This document shows, piece by piece, positions 47,309 through 63,684 of a DNA stretch of 64,000 nt (position 1 is the first letter of the stretch; each line of letters opens with the position of its first letter). Under the pieces are notes generated by a model, which did no database searches, was not told the origin of the DNA, and saw only the letters and a list, made by a program, of their open reading frames with translations. A program made the translations under genes and the position numbers. The stretch is taken from positions 43,836,831-43,900,830 of the forward strand of contig OX439132.1 of the NCBI GenBank assembly GCA_949318235.1, written 5' to 3'. The stretch is from Ecdyonurus torrentis. Taxonomy: Eukaryota > Arthropoda > Insecta > Ephemeroptera > Heptageniidae.

Positions 47309-49313
47309 GGGCGTATCAAAGGTGTCAAATTTTACTTCATATTGATTAATTAACTAACTGTACCTACACAAGTTAATTTTTTTTAAGATCTTAGTATATA
47401 ATTGTAGAACAAAAAATACGAGATAATACTGAGTTGAGAAATAATCAGGAGTGCGTTTTCAATTTTTAACTCTTAATCAGTCATGTAAATTCCTCCCGTA
47501 TCGACAAAAATGTAAACTTCATCACAAGAAATTTCGTAATTTATGTTGCATTGATAATTACGTATTGAAGCCTAATTATGCTTCTATTTTGAAATTGCAC
47601 ATATAATTATGATGTGGTCCATGTACAATATACAATTTCAATACAATACGCAATTTCATACAATATTGTCAAAAATAGTATTCTGAAGCAAAAGGAATCA
47701 ATTTAGCATACTAATAGTGCAATTATTTTTGTCTATGTATTTGGATTACAGTGTTTTCTTTTAAATCGAGAGAGAGAGAGAGAGAGAGAGTAAATTTTTA
47801 AGAATAGTTAAAAAAAATAGCTAAGTCCTTTTTTATTCATTTTTATCAAAACTGGTTAAATATATATCGTAAAATCATTTAACGATATAAAATAAAAATG
47901 CATTAAGAGCGTATAAAAAAAAACAAGTTTCAAATTTCATAATTATTATTATTATTAAACAAGAAACATGATACTTGTGCAAGCGATACTTTGTTTACAT
48001 ACATTAATTATTATAATTTAATTTTTTATCTTAAAACACTATAGCATAAAATGATCTCGAGTATCAATGTGATATCCATAGTTATTTGATATTATTTAAG
48101 GTTTAATGACCTTTGATTTTCAATAAATATTAAAGCGTGGGAGATTGAAAGGGAGTGGTCACTTTGCACAGATGATGATGAGATATTCGCGATGCTGTGA
48201 TGAAGAGAGGTGAGTTGTATGGTATAACTGGACTAATTGTGATTCAAAACTGGTTGCTTGCTCGCTACCTATAGTTCAGGCTGATGAACCCTCAGTCAGT
48301 CTTTACGTCTTCTTGTTTCTACAGCTAGTAGCTCAGTTGGCAGCTCGAGCTTCCACGGCAAACATCATAAGGTAATAACATCAATTTAATTATCTATAGA
48401 CAAATCTAACAAAGTATGTACTGTACTTTATGTAACGTATCGTATACTGTAGGATCAAATTTTGGGACGATTCTATCGCTCGTTTTTTTTTTTTTTTTTT
48501 TTTTTGAACAATGTGCGTATTTTACTTTTAAAAACTTTGGCGTGTATTTTGATTTATTGTTAACAAAACAATAAAGTATTTAATATCACATGCAGATTGT
48601 GTTATTTCCAAAAAATATGCATTTTTTTTTATATGTATAAATAATGTAAAGGCGGTAAAAATAATAATTCATAATTCAAACAAGATATTTTGAAATTAAC
48701 ATAAAAAATGATACCTATGTTACTTAATTTTATATGGATTCAAAAACTTGTAGGTAATATGTTTTCTTAATATTGGGAATACAATACAAAGTTTTATTAG
48801 ATAAATACCATTGAATTTAGAGTAAACTCTAAATTCACTATCTAAATTCACATCTAAATTCAATGTAAATAATATTTTAGTAAAACTAATAAAATTAAAT
48901 ACGTAAAAAAAGTAATAGGTAATTATACATACGGTACAGTATATTTGAAGTTAAACTTGTCCTTGTTATAGAATTATGATCCAAAGAAAATGTTGTCATT
49001 TAACTGATAGGTATGTAATTAAATTACATAGGTAGTTAATTAAGAGAATATAAAACAAGCTGCGGGCTGCTTGTTGCGCAAAACACAATCTTTGTGTCAA
49101 GTCTTACTTTATGATGTTAAAATTACACCGCAACGATTCATAATGCGTAATTAAATAACAAAACCTCATTAGTACTGAAAATAAATACACTAGTTACTGT
49201 GCTTCAAATATTTAATGTTTATAAACAACTTAATAGAAAAATTGCAAAAATAATAATAAATAGGTTTAGTAAAAAAAAATAATAATAAACTCAGAACCTA
49301 ACAATACTTACAA

Positions 49314-49738
49314 AGTGCTAGCAGACGACTTTGTCTGTATTTAACATGCTTTCTTATGGGGGCATAAAGTAGCTATAACTCAAGTTAGATAGTTTTCAGC
49401 ACATTAATTATTATTATTATTATTATTGACATTGACATTTTTACAGCACTTTCCTACGACCTTAAAAGCTATTGTTTTCCTGAATCTGAACCAATTTGAT
49501 TATATAATTTTATCCAATTGACTTCAAATTCAGACAAATAATACTGTAGCTTTAAAGCTCAATAAGCTACAGAAACATTTTTAGCAGCAAATTTTGTAGC
49601 TCGAGTTATAGGTGCTTTATTCCCCCATACAATAGCATGTTAACTCGAGACAGAGGCACTTTTTTAGTATTGTTGGCTTCCGAGCTTGTTAATTTTAAAT
49701 TTTCTCACTAAACCTCCTTTTGCAAGTTTTAATCTTAA
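49314..49738. mobile_element. MITE family F, copy 2
   Basis: Shares ACTTACAAAGTGCTAGCAGA, TTTCTTATGGG and a terminal TTTTGCAAGTTTT with the element at 20101-20510. Confidence 0.65.
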
Positions 49739-50563
49739 ATCATTAATATTTCCCAAATCATAATTACAGTATTAATAATTGCTATAGAAAATAAATATCA
49801 TTCACGAATTAAGTACCCGTATTTTTTATGTCAAATGAAAATAAAGTTTCTTGTATTGTTTAACAAATCCTATCTAGCATTTTCTTTTATAATCCTATAA
49901 AAAAAAAGTAAAAAAACAAAAAAAAACTTAAAAACCTCAGTCATTGAAAGTTGCGAGCTGATATTTCTATCTAAAGAACTAAACGATGATAACAAATATT
50001 TGAAAATCTGGAGGTTCATACTAATAATAATAAAGTTCTTGCCATTTTATTATGTAGCATATACAAAATTAATCCTTAATTAATTTTATCCTCTCTATGG
50101 TGTAAGAATAGAGATCTTGAATCTTATAAAGCATACTTGAATATACAGTGAGTTAATTTGAGAGGTGCCAATGCAGGAATTATTGGTGCTTATTATTGGA
50201 CATCAGCTTGGTCCACCTGTAAGGAACAACATCCACCATAATCATGGGTAAACAAGAGGGTAGAGAACAGTAGTTATAAAGTTCTCTACACAAGGGTAAC
50301 CTCGTATTAACAATTCAAATAAGGGGCAAATATGTAAAAATCATGCAATTGTGACCGACCAACAGAAGCGTAGCCTTCCCCATTTGAGACTTTATACCTA
50401 CACTCAATAAGGAAAAAAACATAACCAATGGTAAAATTAAGTTATATTATGATGGAGTTTGATCGATTCATTATATATTTTTATTATTTTAATTTCTCTA
50501 TCAATGAAAATCTATTGATATGTGGTTCTTACACAAACTGTGGATTTCTGATATATAAGAGAT

Positions 50564-50776
50564 AATGGAGGTTATCAGTGAGGTGCGGGGTTTCTTAATA
50601 TCCTATTCTTTATTTAGTATTGCATTTTTACTTCTTTTTTTTTATATGTATGTACTGCACCGAGGTAGTAAATAATTAATAAGGGCCAATACACTTTCAC
50701 GTGTCTTTAGCTATAACGGAAAATCTTAAGAATTTTACCTCACAGATACATATACCATATACCGATAACCTCCATT
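50564..50776. mobile_element. MITE family E, copy 1
   Basis: It begins AATGGAGGTTATCAGTG and ends ACCGATAACCTCCATT, giving an inverted repeat of about 16 bp. Further copies lie at 55657-55897 and 56003-56206. Confidence 0.65.
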
Positions 50777-51852
50777 GTGGTGAGGGTAATTTTTAACTGT
50801 AGGTTTGTTGTTGTTGGCCAGCAGGACCAAATCTGGAGGACTACAGGAAAATATCTATAATATAAACTATATGGCCAGGACTAACATACACACTATAATG
50901 CATATGTACAGTACTATATGTTGCAAATCATACAAAGGTGCCTGCAGGGTTTTAAAACTATTAGAAACCTTTTGGTCAAGTCCTCGTCACGCAATGAAAC
51001 CTTCAGTTTTCAGTTGACCTGTATCGTCAAATTTAAGGGCACTCTACTTTTGAACAACAAACTGAAACCAGCATAGATAATTTGCTTCAATTTTATCATA
51101 CTCATAAGTCATTGCCATTATGCATCTTATAGTAATAGCCTATATTAACAGAAAAACATACATGTACCGATGTACTTTTATGCTGCTGATTATATGTATC
51201 ATGAAAAACGTTTTTATGAGTTAACTTTTAATGGAAAAAAGAAGGTGAAGAAATATGATAGAATATAATATAATAATAAAAAACTAACAAAAAATGAATT
51301 TTATGGATTTAATACTGTAATAATATCAGGGACCATAAAAAAACACGTGCACAACTGCACAACCGAAAACATGATGCAACTTTTCATGCATTCTAAAAAA
51401 ACTCTGCTCATTTTTTTCCGATTTGACGGTAAAGTTTGCATTTTACTTATAATTTTTTTGCAAAAATACCTTACCTATAGTTTGATATGATATAATTCAT
51501 CCATACTTTAGTGTCACACTTAAATCTTCTAGTAAAATTTCAATAATTTCGATGCACATGCAAATCAAATGTTACAAAATGTTGTTTTCAGCGGTGCAGC
51601 TGAAAAATTAAAAATAAAATCAGCTGGAAAATTTTCCTTTCTGCATGCATGCGACATCTAGCGGTGTTTTTAATTACTACGTTGAGCATTAAAAATATAT
51701 TCGATCATTTTTAACACTTTGCATGAACTATTATAAAAATATTTAGTATTTTATTAATTATTTACTTTAAAAGAACCTTAATTATAACCTAAAATACGAT
51801 ATTACATTTTAAAATAAATAAATATAGTATCTTCTGAGATTTGTTCTTAAGT

Positions 51853-51970
51853 GTCAGGATGGCCGAGCGGTCTAAGGCGCCAGACTCAAGCGAAAGCTTC
51901 CTATATAAAAATATGGGTGGAGTGTTCTGGTCCTCGTAAGAGGGCGTGGGTTCAAATCCCACTTCTGACA
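51853..51970 (+). tRNA. tRNA-Leu(CAA): tRNA-Leu (anticodon CAA) with intron
   Basis: Acceptor stem GTCAGGA (51853-51859) pairs with TTCTGAC (51963-51969), plus discriminator A. The D-arm region is TGGCCGAGCGGTCTAAGGCG, the internal box A. The anticodon stem is CCAGA (51880-51884) with TCTGG (51926-51930), and the anticodon CAA is at 51887-51889. A 34-nt intron (51891-51924) follows position 37, as in other animal tRNA-Leu(CAA) genes. A long type II variable arm (TCCTCGTAAGAGG) precedes the T-arm GTGGG TTCAAAT CCCAC (51946-51962). A TTTTT polymerase III terminator starts at 51974. The gene appears intact and functional. Confidence 0.97.
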
Positions 51971-52077
51971 AACTTTTTACGTTTTTAAATCACGATATAA
52001 TTAAGAATACTTGTGTTCTTATATTTATTAACCTTGATATTATGCATCAACTAATTAAAAAATTAATTAATTTACAG

Positions 52078-56393
<4,316 letters not shown>

Positions 56394-56822
56394 GATATAC
56401 ATAATGTCAGGTGACCAACTGTGACGTCATACTCTGGACCAGGACCTACATGCAAGATTATGTGAGCTATTTCATTGCAGTAATATGAAATTTTAATATA
56501 TTGTCTTTTGTAAATACCGTGTATATGAAGTATTGAGGTCTACATAAGAATACGTTGTACTGACACAAGATAATAAGAGTAAAATTTTATATCGCGATTT
56601 ATTTTATCAATTATTCATGCCATACTTTAACTTTGCAACTCATTCGAGTTAATGAAAACATAAAGAACACAATCTTATATTTATTATAACTTAAAAATGT
56701 TGAATTAAATTTTTAGAAGCCTTTTCATTGCTGTAAGTTCAATAGTTTTGTCATCATAAAAGCATTGTAATCACTATAATTAAAACTTTGAAAAAATTAA
56801 AAACAATAATTATAATAGTTTC

Positions 56823-56857
<35 letters not shown>

Positions 56858-57210
56858 AATCTAGAGATTTTAATTCTATCGAGAAAAAAAAATGAAGCTC
56901 ATTTACATTTGTTACTCGTTTGTTGCTCGCTACTTTTGTTTTTACTGTCCTCGGAGCCAAGTGTATGTGTGTGTGTCCATATATCCAGTTCATATAGACT
57001 TACTTATACTTATATTGCGCGAAATACTGTATATAGACTACACCAAAATATTTTCTATCATTATTTGTGTGTGTTTTATACCTGCTTTTAAAATAAATAT
57101 TTTATAAAAAAATTAAATTGACTATTATTGAAATTATTAATAATAATAAAATAAAAAATCTCCCCATTTTTATTACAGGCGTAGAACACCTTGAATAAAA
57201 AGTTGTCTAA

Positions 57211-57380
57211 TATCCTAGCATACCTGTAAATCAACGTTGATTTCACCGGAGTCATTGATTTCTAATTTATTTTCTATAACCCAAAATGGTGCATGCGGAC
57301 ACTGACTTAGTGAATGGAAAATAAATTAGAAATCAATGACTCTGGTCAAATCAACGTTGATTTTCAGGTGTTTTAGGATA
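57211..57380. mobile_element. Fold-back MITE family D, copy 2
   Basis: The left end TATCCTAGCATACCTG and right end CAGGTGTTTTAGGATA are inverted, followed inwards by AATCAACGTTGATTT and by GATTTCTAATTTATTTTC and its complement. It is related to 7351-7535. Confidence 0.78.
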
Positions 57381-58250
57381 AAGACAACTGTTTTGTTCAA
57401 TGTGTTCTCGTGTCTTTAAGTTTGTTGTTTATATCAATCAATTAATCAATTAACTCCTAAGAGTTCGAGTTTCAAAATATTAATTTATAGCACCAGAAAA
57501 AAAGAAACTCTAAGTGATGTAAAAATTTTAATTAAATGATTTCTAAATACTGTAATTTAAACAAATAAATAATTTACTTAACATCTAAAAAAAAATAATA
57601 ATAAAAAAAAAAAAAACGCTTGCTTTTGTATGAACATTAAAGCCTATATTTGAACACAATTAATAACTATGACCACTACCAAAAAAATTTTTACTGTACT
57701 TGTTTTGAAAACTTAACCTCTTTTTTTAATGTTTTATTAGAATAACTTCCACACCAATAAAAATAATAATAATAATAAAAAAACAAACTGTATAGTTTTT
57801 CTCATTATTTTAACATACAGAAATAGTAGTAAAAAAATAACAAAGTTGTTTAATTTTCATTTTTTTATTTCATAAAATAATCTCCATCAAATAACTTACA
57901 AGCATATTTATATAATTATGTTGCTCTATAACTATGAATAGTAATATATGTAGTCTTACTGTAGTATTTTGTGACAATGGTTTTCTTAATTAAAAAATAA
58001 TTTTCAAATAATTAACTTAAACAATGTAATAATGTTAAAAAATATGAAAACCATGATATATTTTTAATTGTAAGACGCGCACCACTTTTTAATCATATTT
58101 AATCATAAATTTGAAGCAAATTTTAATAATATTATAAATTTTAAACTATAGTATTCTTAGACGTTAGTGTTGAAATTTTGTTCCTATATACTTTTGTTCA
58201 AAGTAGACCGACTGAACTCTGAAGAATTTAGAATAATTCAAAATTATATA

Positions 58251-58662
58251 ATATAGGGTGTATGTATTCATGTTAATAAAGTCAACGCCATGTTGGATCA
58301 CTCAATACATGGGCCGGTATAGGAAAACAACTCATTTTACCAATTTAAAAATACTCGGCAATATTTTTGAGAGCATTGATGTTGTTAATAGGTTGAATTA
58401 GTATCTCAAGTATGTGAGAAAAATAATGATAACAAAAAATTGAACGATTCCCCTTAGAAAATAGCCAAAAACAAAGATATAAGATAATATATAAGATTTT
58501 ATTATGTTCTACAGTATATCTACACAGAGTAGAACAAAAGTCAAATAACACAAAATACATCAACAAATACAAGTTTGTCCTATGCTTATTAGCAATGTTA
58601 TTCATCACTCCGGTATGGCGTCGAAGCGCATCAAATATGATGTCATACGGATACACCCTATA
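58251..58662 (+). mobile_element. MITE family B, copy 4 with internal insertion
   Basis: Starts ATATAGGGTGTATG and ends GGATACACCCTATAT. It is about 100 bp longer than the other copies because extra sequence (about 58470-58570) interrupts the segment before TTTGTCCTATGCT. Confidence 0.8.
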
Positions 58663-58804
58663 TATATCAAGATAAATTTTATTTTATTTACACACAGAGT
58701 ATAACATAATAATAATAATAAAAATATCAAAAAACAAAGAGGAAAATAAACCTTGGATATCAACATTTAATATCAATAATTGTTATAAAAAGTGCATAAT
58801 TTAA

Positions 58805-59018
58805 ATGTATGCACCGACCAGCCTGCCTAAACGTTTCCTCGGTTTCTCTAGGCTGTCATGGCGAATGCCGGGCTGTGTACTTAAGTCGTGGCCGGCCGGT
58901 GTGTGCTTTTCCATTAATTTGGAAAGTCCTTACCTGTCGATAAGACAATGTCTTGACAGGGACTGGGATTGGTGTAGCACGATAACACAATATGGCAAGC
59001 AAAAAAAAAAAAAAAAAA
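58805..59018 (+). mobile_element. GC-rich retroposon-like fragment with poly(A) tail
   Basis: An isolated GC-richer block of about 190 bp (containing CGTGGCCGGCCGGTGTG) ends directly in a 19-20 base poly(A) run, flanked by AT-rich DNA. This is the structure of a SINE or a truncated LINE 3' end. No open frame of known type. Confidence 0.4.
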
Positions 59019-59452
59019 AACTAATATTATTAAAGAAAATGAATAACTCAGCCTCTTCTCAATTATTATTTTTTATATAATTTTTACTTAAAAATTAATC
59101 CTTAATCACTATACTTAAAATTTGACAAGTCTTTGATCGTTTGACATCGATGCAATGCAGAAAATCTAATTGGAAAAAGGGTGTAGAATATTGCAAAATA
59201 ATGGAAGCTACCAACGTAACGTGCTAGTCAACCACAATAACCATTAATTTTGAATCCTTGAACAATCTGAATTGTGGAACAAACTACTGTCAGCAATATT
59301 TATTTTTTACTGCTGCACTGGGTTTACTGTGATGCTTTTTACGTGTTTTTAAGCTATTAAAACATTTATGTAAGAAAATCAAAACCATGATCGAGGACAC
59401 TCATTCAGAGAAAGCTTTGATTAAATTAACAAGCATCAGTACAAAATTGTAT

Positions 59453-59478
59453 AAATAAATAAATAAGTAAATAAATAA

Positions 59479-59550
<72 letters not shown>

Positions 59551-59552
59551 AA
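59453..59552. repeat. (AAAT)n tetranucleotide array
   Basis: About 100 bp of AAAT units with early interruptions. Confidence 0.95.
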
Positions 59553-60263
59553 ACGTATTTTCAAATGAAATTTAGTAACAAAGAGGAAAGGAGTTCCTAG
59601 CATAAGATTTTGAAAATGCTATATCTCATTGAGAAAAACAATACTAATTAAATGTAAATTTAACTGTACTGTAACAATATATTATATAATTAATAAATTA
59701 GTGAAATCGTTTATCATTAACATAGGTGGGAACCAATATAAGTGACATGAATATCGTTGAATGAGGAGTTTGAAAAGTTTCGCTTTTTATACGATTACTT
59801 TTAAACAAACATTATACGTATAGATATTATATTTTTTTACAGGCAATAGCAAAATTTGTTATTATCGATATCAAGTTGTACTAAAAATAAACAAAAACAA
59901 AACCACTAAACTAAATTTGACACGAAAGCCAGCGTTTTTTTTTTTTTTTTTTTTTTAAATCATTGGCGTACATTTTAAAAATGTTATGCTAGAACCTCTG
60001 ATATAGGTAAGACGTAAAGAAATAAGATATAAAAAAATTTAAAATACTAAAAATATAAATTTGTGTCTAAGTATTATAATGTATGGTTTATCTGTGTAGT
60101 TTTTTAAGTGGTTATAATTTTTGAATATATTATTGAATTACATCATATAATGAAACTAAAACTTATTAGATAATAATTGAATACAGAATGAAACTTATTT
60201 TTAGTTAAATAATTGAAGAGCATTGACGTAACATGAAATATACAAGAGACGAGGAACATTCAG

Positions 60264-62367
60264 TCAGTGAAGTCCTGCAGTGAACCTTGACACTCCCCAG
60301 CCCGAGGTACGGTAAGCCTCGCAGCCGAGAGGTCCACGTCGTGTGGTTAGTTCAGCTACAAAGCACGTCTCAATGAAGAAACTTCGTAAGTCTGCATCCA
60401 CACAGGACTCGAGGAAACGACGTAGTGGTAGCACGTGCGTCACAGGAGCAGTCCATTGTGTTAGGAAGTCCTCGAGTACGTGGTGGACTTTAGCAGGACG
60501 AGGCATTCCACTGTTCACCTGGGACGCTTCTGTCAACATACATTATATGTGTTAGATAGTGTAAGTCCATTCATTCCTACATAGAGTCCATTGTGTTAGA
60601 AAGTCCTCGAGTACGTGGTGGACTTTAGCAGGACGAGGCATTCCACTGTTCACCTGGGACGCTTCTGTCAACATACATTATATGTGTTAGATAGTGTAAG
60701 TCTATTTATTCCTACATAGAGTCCATTGTGTGAGGAAGTCCTCGAGTACGTGGTGGACTTTAGCAGGACGAGACAACGCACTGTTCACCAGGGACGCTTC
60801 TGTCAACATGCATTATATGTGTTAATAGTGTAAGTCCATACATTCCTACATAGAACCCTATGTTATATATAGAGTCCATTGTGAGCAAAAATCTTAGAGT
60901 ACGTGGTTGACTTTAGCAAGACGAATCAATAAAAAAAAAAAAATGTTCCAATCTATAAATTCAAACTCAAAATACAGTACATTTTTCTTTCTTCTATTTT
61001 GTGTAGTATTCAAAATAGAATACAAAGTAAAGGAAAAAGTGTGGTAACGTTAAAAATACAGAGTTTATTTAACCCGTTGAAGTATAGGTCAGTGGTCAGT
61101 TGTGGTCAGTTGTTGTTGTATTAAAATAACGTCACATGTATTAATACATATCTTGCCTTTATAAGGTATAAACAGAAAAATGATATACAGTAATTTGCAT
61201 AATTAAAGACTAAATTTTTACAGTCTTGAAAGCCACTAATATCATTTTTCTGTTACTCAGATAATTTATAATTTTTCATTAAGTCTAAATATTTTAACTA
61301 AAACTAATTACAAAATTAAAAATAAAATAAAACAAAAATGAAATTCGTGATAGAAAATAAAATGAAGATAAAATGGTTTTAAACGTATTATTTTATCTTG
61401 TATTTAAGCACGCTAAATACCTGAGAAAATCTATTAAGCATTGAAATATTTATAATAATATGCATGGATGTCTTCAACACACATTCAACATAATATAATT
61501 CTCAAAATTTAAGAGAAAATGAAAAGAGGTCGAGGAGAGGAAATCATTGTTGTGTTGCGAGACGACAAATCTAAACTCCAAAGAAAGGAACACAACCGGA
61601 AATTAAAAATACTTTTTTTGTCTGATACTCAAAAATACACATTCATCAGCAAAGTTCGTATAAAGTATAAAGCTTAATACATAACCTTCTTTATAAAAGT
61701 GAAAACCTATACAAGCAACGAGAATATTGAAAGTTTCAATCTGAATACGTATCAATGCTAAATACAGCTTTTTTATATTTATTATTAACATTTTCTTTGA
61801 AATTTTAAAATTGATCTATACTTAAATCAAGATTATAAATATGATAAGGCTTACTATAATGTTATATTTAGAATATCCTAGCATGATTTTTTTTAAACTT
61901 TTTTAAGGTCCAAAATTTATACTGAACACGAATTTAACCAAACAAAAATGCCAATAGTTATTTTTTAGTAACACCTTGATTTCATCAACACTTTCAGCAA
62001 CATGGGTTGGTCTAAAAACTAAGAGAGTGCTCATCTTAAAAGGAGACTTTCCTAATTATGTGCACGAAGAAAAAAACACGTAATATATTATACTAGATCA
62101 GCAGTGCAGCAACATTTATGCATATAACATCATAATTATATTGTATATTAATTATACTACATAGTATAATATTACTTACTTTTATGTTATTGCAAAATAG
62201 CAACATTGGTGCTCTACAAAATAGTAACTGTCTAATTTAGCATAAATTTCGTAATTTATTTTATCCGTATCGTATTGGGTTCCCTAGATCTTCTCAAAAG
62301 CATAACAGTATATTATACCCTGAATAAGGTGAAAACTACCTCTAGAGTAACGCAAAAAAAGTTTCCT

Positions 62368-62398
<31 letters not shown>

Positions 62399-63684
62399 TA
62401 GATTTATTGAGCAAGTAAATTACACAGACATAACAGTCAAAGTCACAATGATGCATTTGCTCAAAAGGATAATTAAAAAGGCAAAGCCCATCGAGTTAAT
62501 TATCCATTAGTAAACATAAAGTAGATTATACATGTTTTAAAAACACAGACGCAGCCATCTCTTTAACAGCACTATCTAACTTATTATATAGGCCAACGCT
62601 TCTAGGAAAAAAGGAATCATTATAATAGTTTGCGTTGATTCTAGGCACCATATACTCAGTAGAGTCGCTATTCCGCAGTCTGGTAGATTTAGATCTAATA
62701 GCTACCCTGTTAGCTGAAAATACAGGCAAATCGACAACACCGAGTATACATTTGTGCAAATACACAACATCCTGCCTATATAGGTAACTATTAATGCATG
62801 GAATTTTGCACATAACATTACGCACATCACTCTCATGTCTAAATTTAACACCACTCTTATAGTAATTCTCATCTCTACCAAGAATCAGACGTGTAGCTCT
62901 ATTTTGAACGCGTTCTACGTTTTGTAAATTTTGCGCCGATGTTGGATGCCATGCAGGAGTGGCATACAATAAAACGGGGCGCACAAGAGAAAGATAAGCC
63001 GTTCGTAGAGCTCCACGTCGAGACCCAGTTAAGGGCCGTCTTAACATACCTAGCAATTTAAAACATTTGGCAGTAACAATATTGGTGTGTTTATTCCATT
63101 TGAGATCATTAGAAATATTTAAGCCTAAACATTTAAATTCACTAACAGTGGGAACAGGTACATTATTGATTTTATATTTATAAATTATTGGATTCAATGA
63201 TTTAGTTATAGACATATGATTACTCTTGGCTGCATTTAAATTCATTTCATTGACCACACACCACATATGAATATTATTTAAATCCTCCTGAAGTAAGAAT
63301 ACATCAATTTATTAAAAAAGTACAGCATTGTACGACACTTTTCAACTTAAAATTCGTGCTAAAAGTTTTGTTGTTTTTTCTGTCAATTAAAGTAGTTTTC
63401 ATAATCAATATGGTATAGTTCATATTTAGCAAGTTCACTTACCCGAAGGTAACTTAGGGTAAAAGTAGAAGACGGGATGAAGGAAGTTAGATCGATGAGC
63501 CTCAAGTGGATCTCCGGTAGCTCTGTCAGGGCGGAACGTGTCTTTACCAGGTCCGGAGAAATCAGGGCCGTACTCAAGTAGGGAGACGAGCACACCTTCT
63601 GGTGCCTCGTGACCTGTGAGCGCCGGCAGTCGAGACAGTAAACTCACCGGGAACTCCGGTATCAACTTGAACTCCGTTGCATTG
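60264..63684 (-). CDS. FOXRED2: FAD-dependent oxidoreductase domain-containing protein 2 (ERFAD), C-terminal exons only
   Basis: FOXRED2 is an ER-lumen flavoprotein associated with ER-associated degradation in mammals. Only the last two coding exons are in the window: 63684-63443 and 60529-60264 (phase 1 junction). The first contains FPVSLLSRLPALTG, EYGPDFSGPGKD and RSNFLHPVFYFY. The second contains HHVLEDFLTQWTAP, HVLPLRRFLESC and DADLRSFF. These correspond in order and spacing to the human protein's C-terminal third; the FAD-binding part must lie beyond position 64000. The open frame ends GVSRFTAGLH at TGA 60264, without the KEEL-type ER retrieval signal of the human protein. The intron between the exons carries a truncated LINE. 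The second exon's acceptor and first 78 nt are tandemly repeated just upstream of it. Confidence 0.9.
60451..60936 (-). repeat. 135-bp tandem duplication covering the last FOXRED2 splice acceptor
   Basis: Units start at GTCCATTGTG: 60451, 60586, 60721 and (degenerate) 60874. The first three share the whole 135-bp unit, including TGTTGACAG plus AAGCGTCCC, which is the exon acceptor read on minus. The first unit is the functional exon end. Units 2 and 3 are near-identical and therefore recent. Confidence 0.92.
62061..62270. mobile_element. MITE family G, distal copy
   Basis: Contains TGCACGAAGAAAAAAACACG near the left end and GCATAAATTTCGTAATTTATTTTATCCG at the right end, with AACATTTATGCATATAACAT inside. 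It is more diverged than the other copies, and is in the FOXRED2 intron. Confidence 0.45.
62370..63295 (-). mobile_element. 5'-truncated non-LTR retrotransposon (reverse transcriptase C-terminus)
   Basis: A minus-strand open frame from about 63291 to the stop at 62526 encodes the end of a LINE reverse transcriptase. It reads QEDLNNIHMWCVVNEMNLNA, then FKCLGLNISNDLKWNKH, LLGMLRRPLTG, LSLVRPVLLYATPAWHP and LQNVERVQNRATRLILG. These are the usual thumb and C-terminal blocks of jockey/CR1-like elements. The catalytic YADD region is missing, so it is 5'-truncated. The 3' UTR ends in a TTA trinucleotide tail (62370-62397 on plus as ATA/ATT). The frame is unbroken over about 250 codons, which argues for a fairly recent insertion into the FOXRED2 intron. 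The exact clade is undecided. Confidence 0.88.

Larger units (their letters stand above)
44162..51852. other. Repeat-rich intergenic region
   Basis: No coding exon can be supported in about 7.7 kb. The region holds the AT-rich family G elements, several fold-back elements, a family F copy and TA/GA microsatellites, listed separately. A GC-richer block at 46975-47165 and a short exon-like stretch at 48324-48371 (CTACAG acceptor, ATAAG then GTAATA donor) could be an untranslated exon of SLC25A19 or of the astacin gene respectively; neither is confirmed. Confidence 0.55.
56394..60263. other. Astacin 3' flank and intergenic region
   Basis: No coding sequence beyond the astacin stop. An AATAAA at 57092-57097 could end the astacin transcript. 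A 29-bp A run lies near 56827-56855. The rest holds inverted-repeat elements, a retroposon-like block at 58805-59018 and a tetranucleotide array at 59453-59552. Confidence 0.55.

Noticed and set aside
50150..50420. Moderately complex sequence resembling an exon cluster
   Set aside because: No frame stays open and no family pattern is visible.
51789..51971. Minus-strand open frame of 61 codons with a GFEPTPSYEDQ-like start
   Set aside because: It is the antisense translation of the tRNA-Leu gene, a common false protein.
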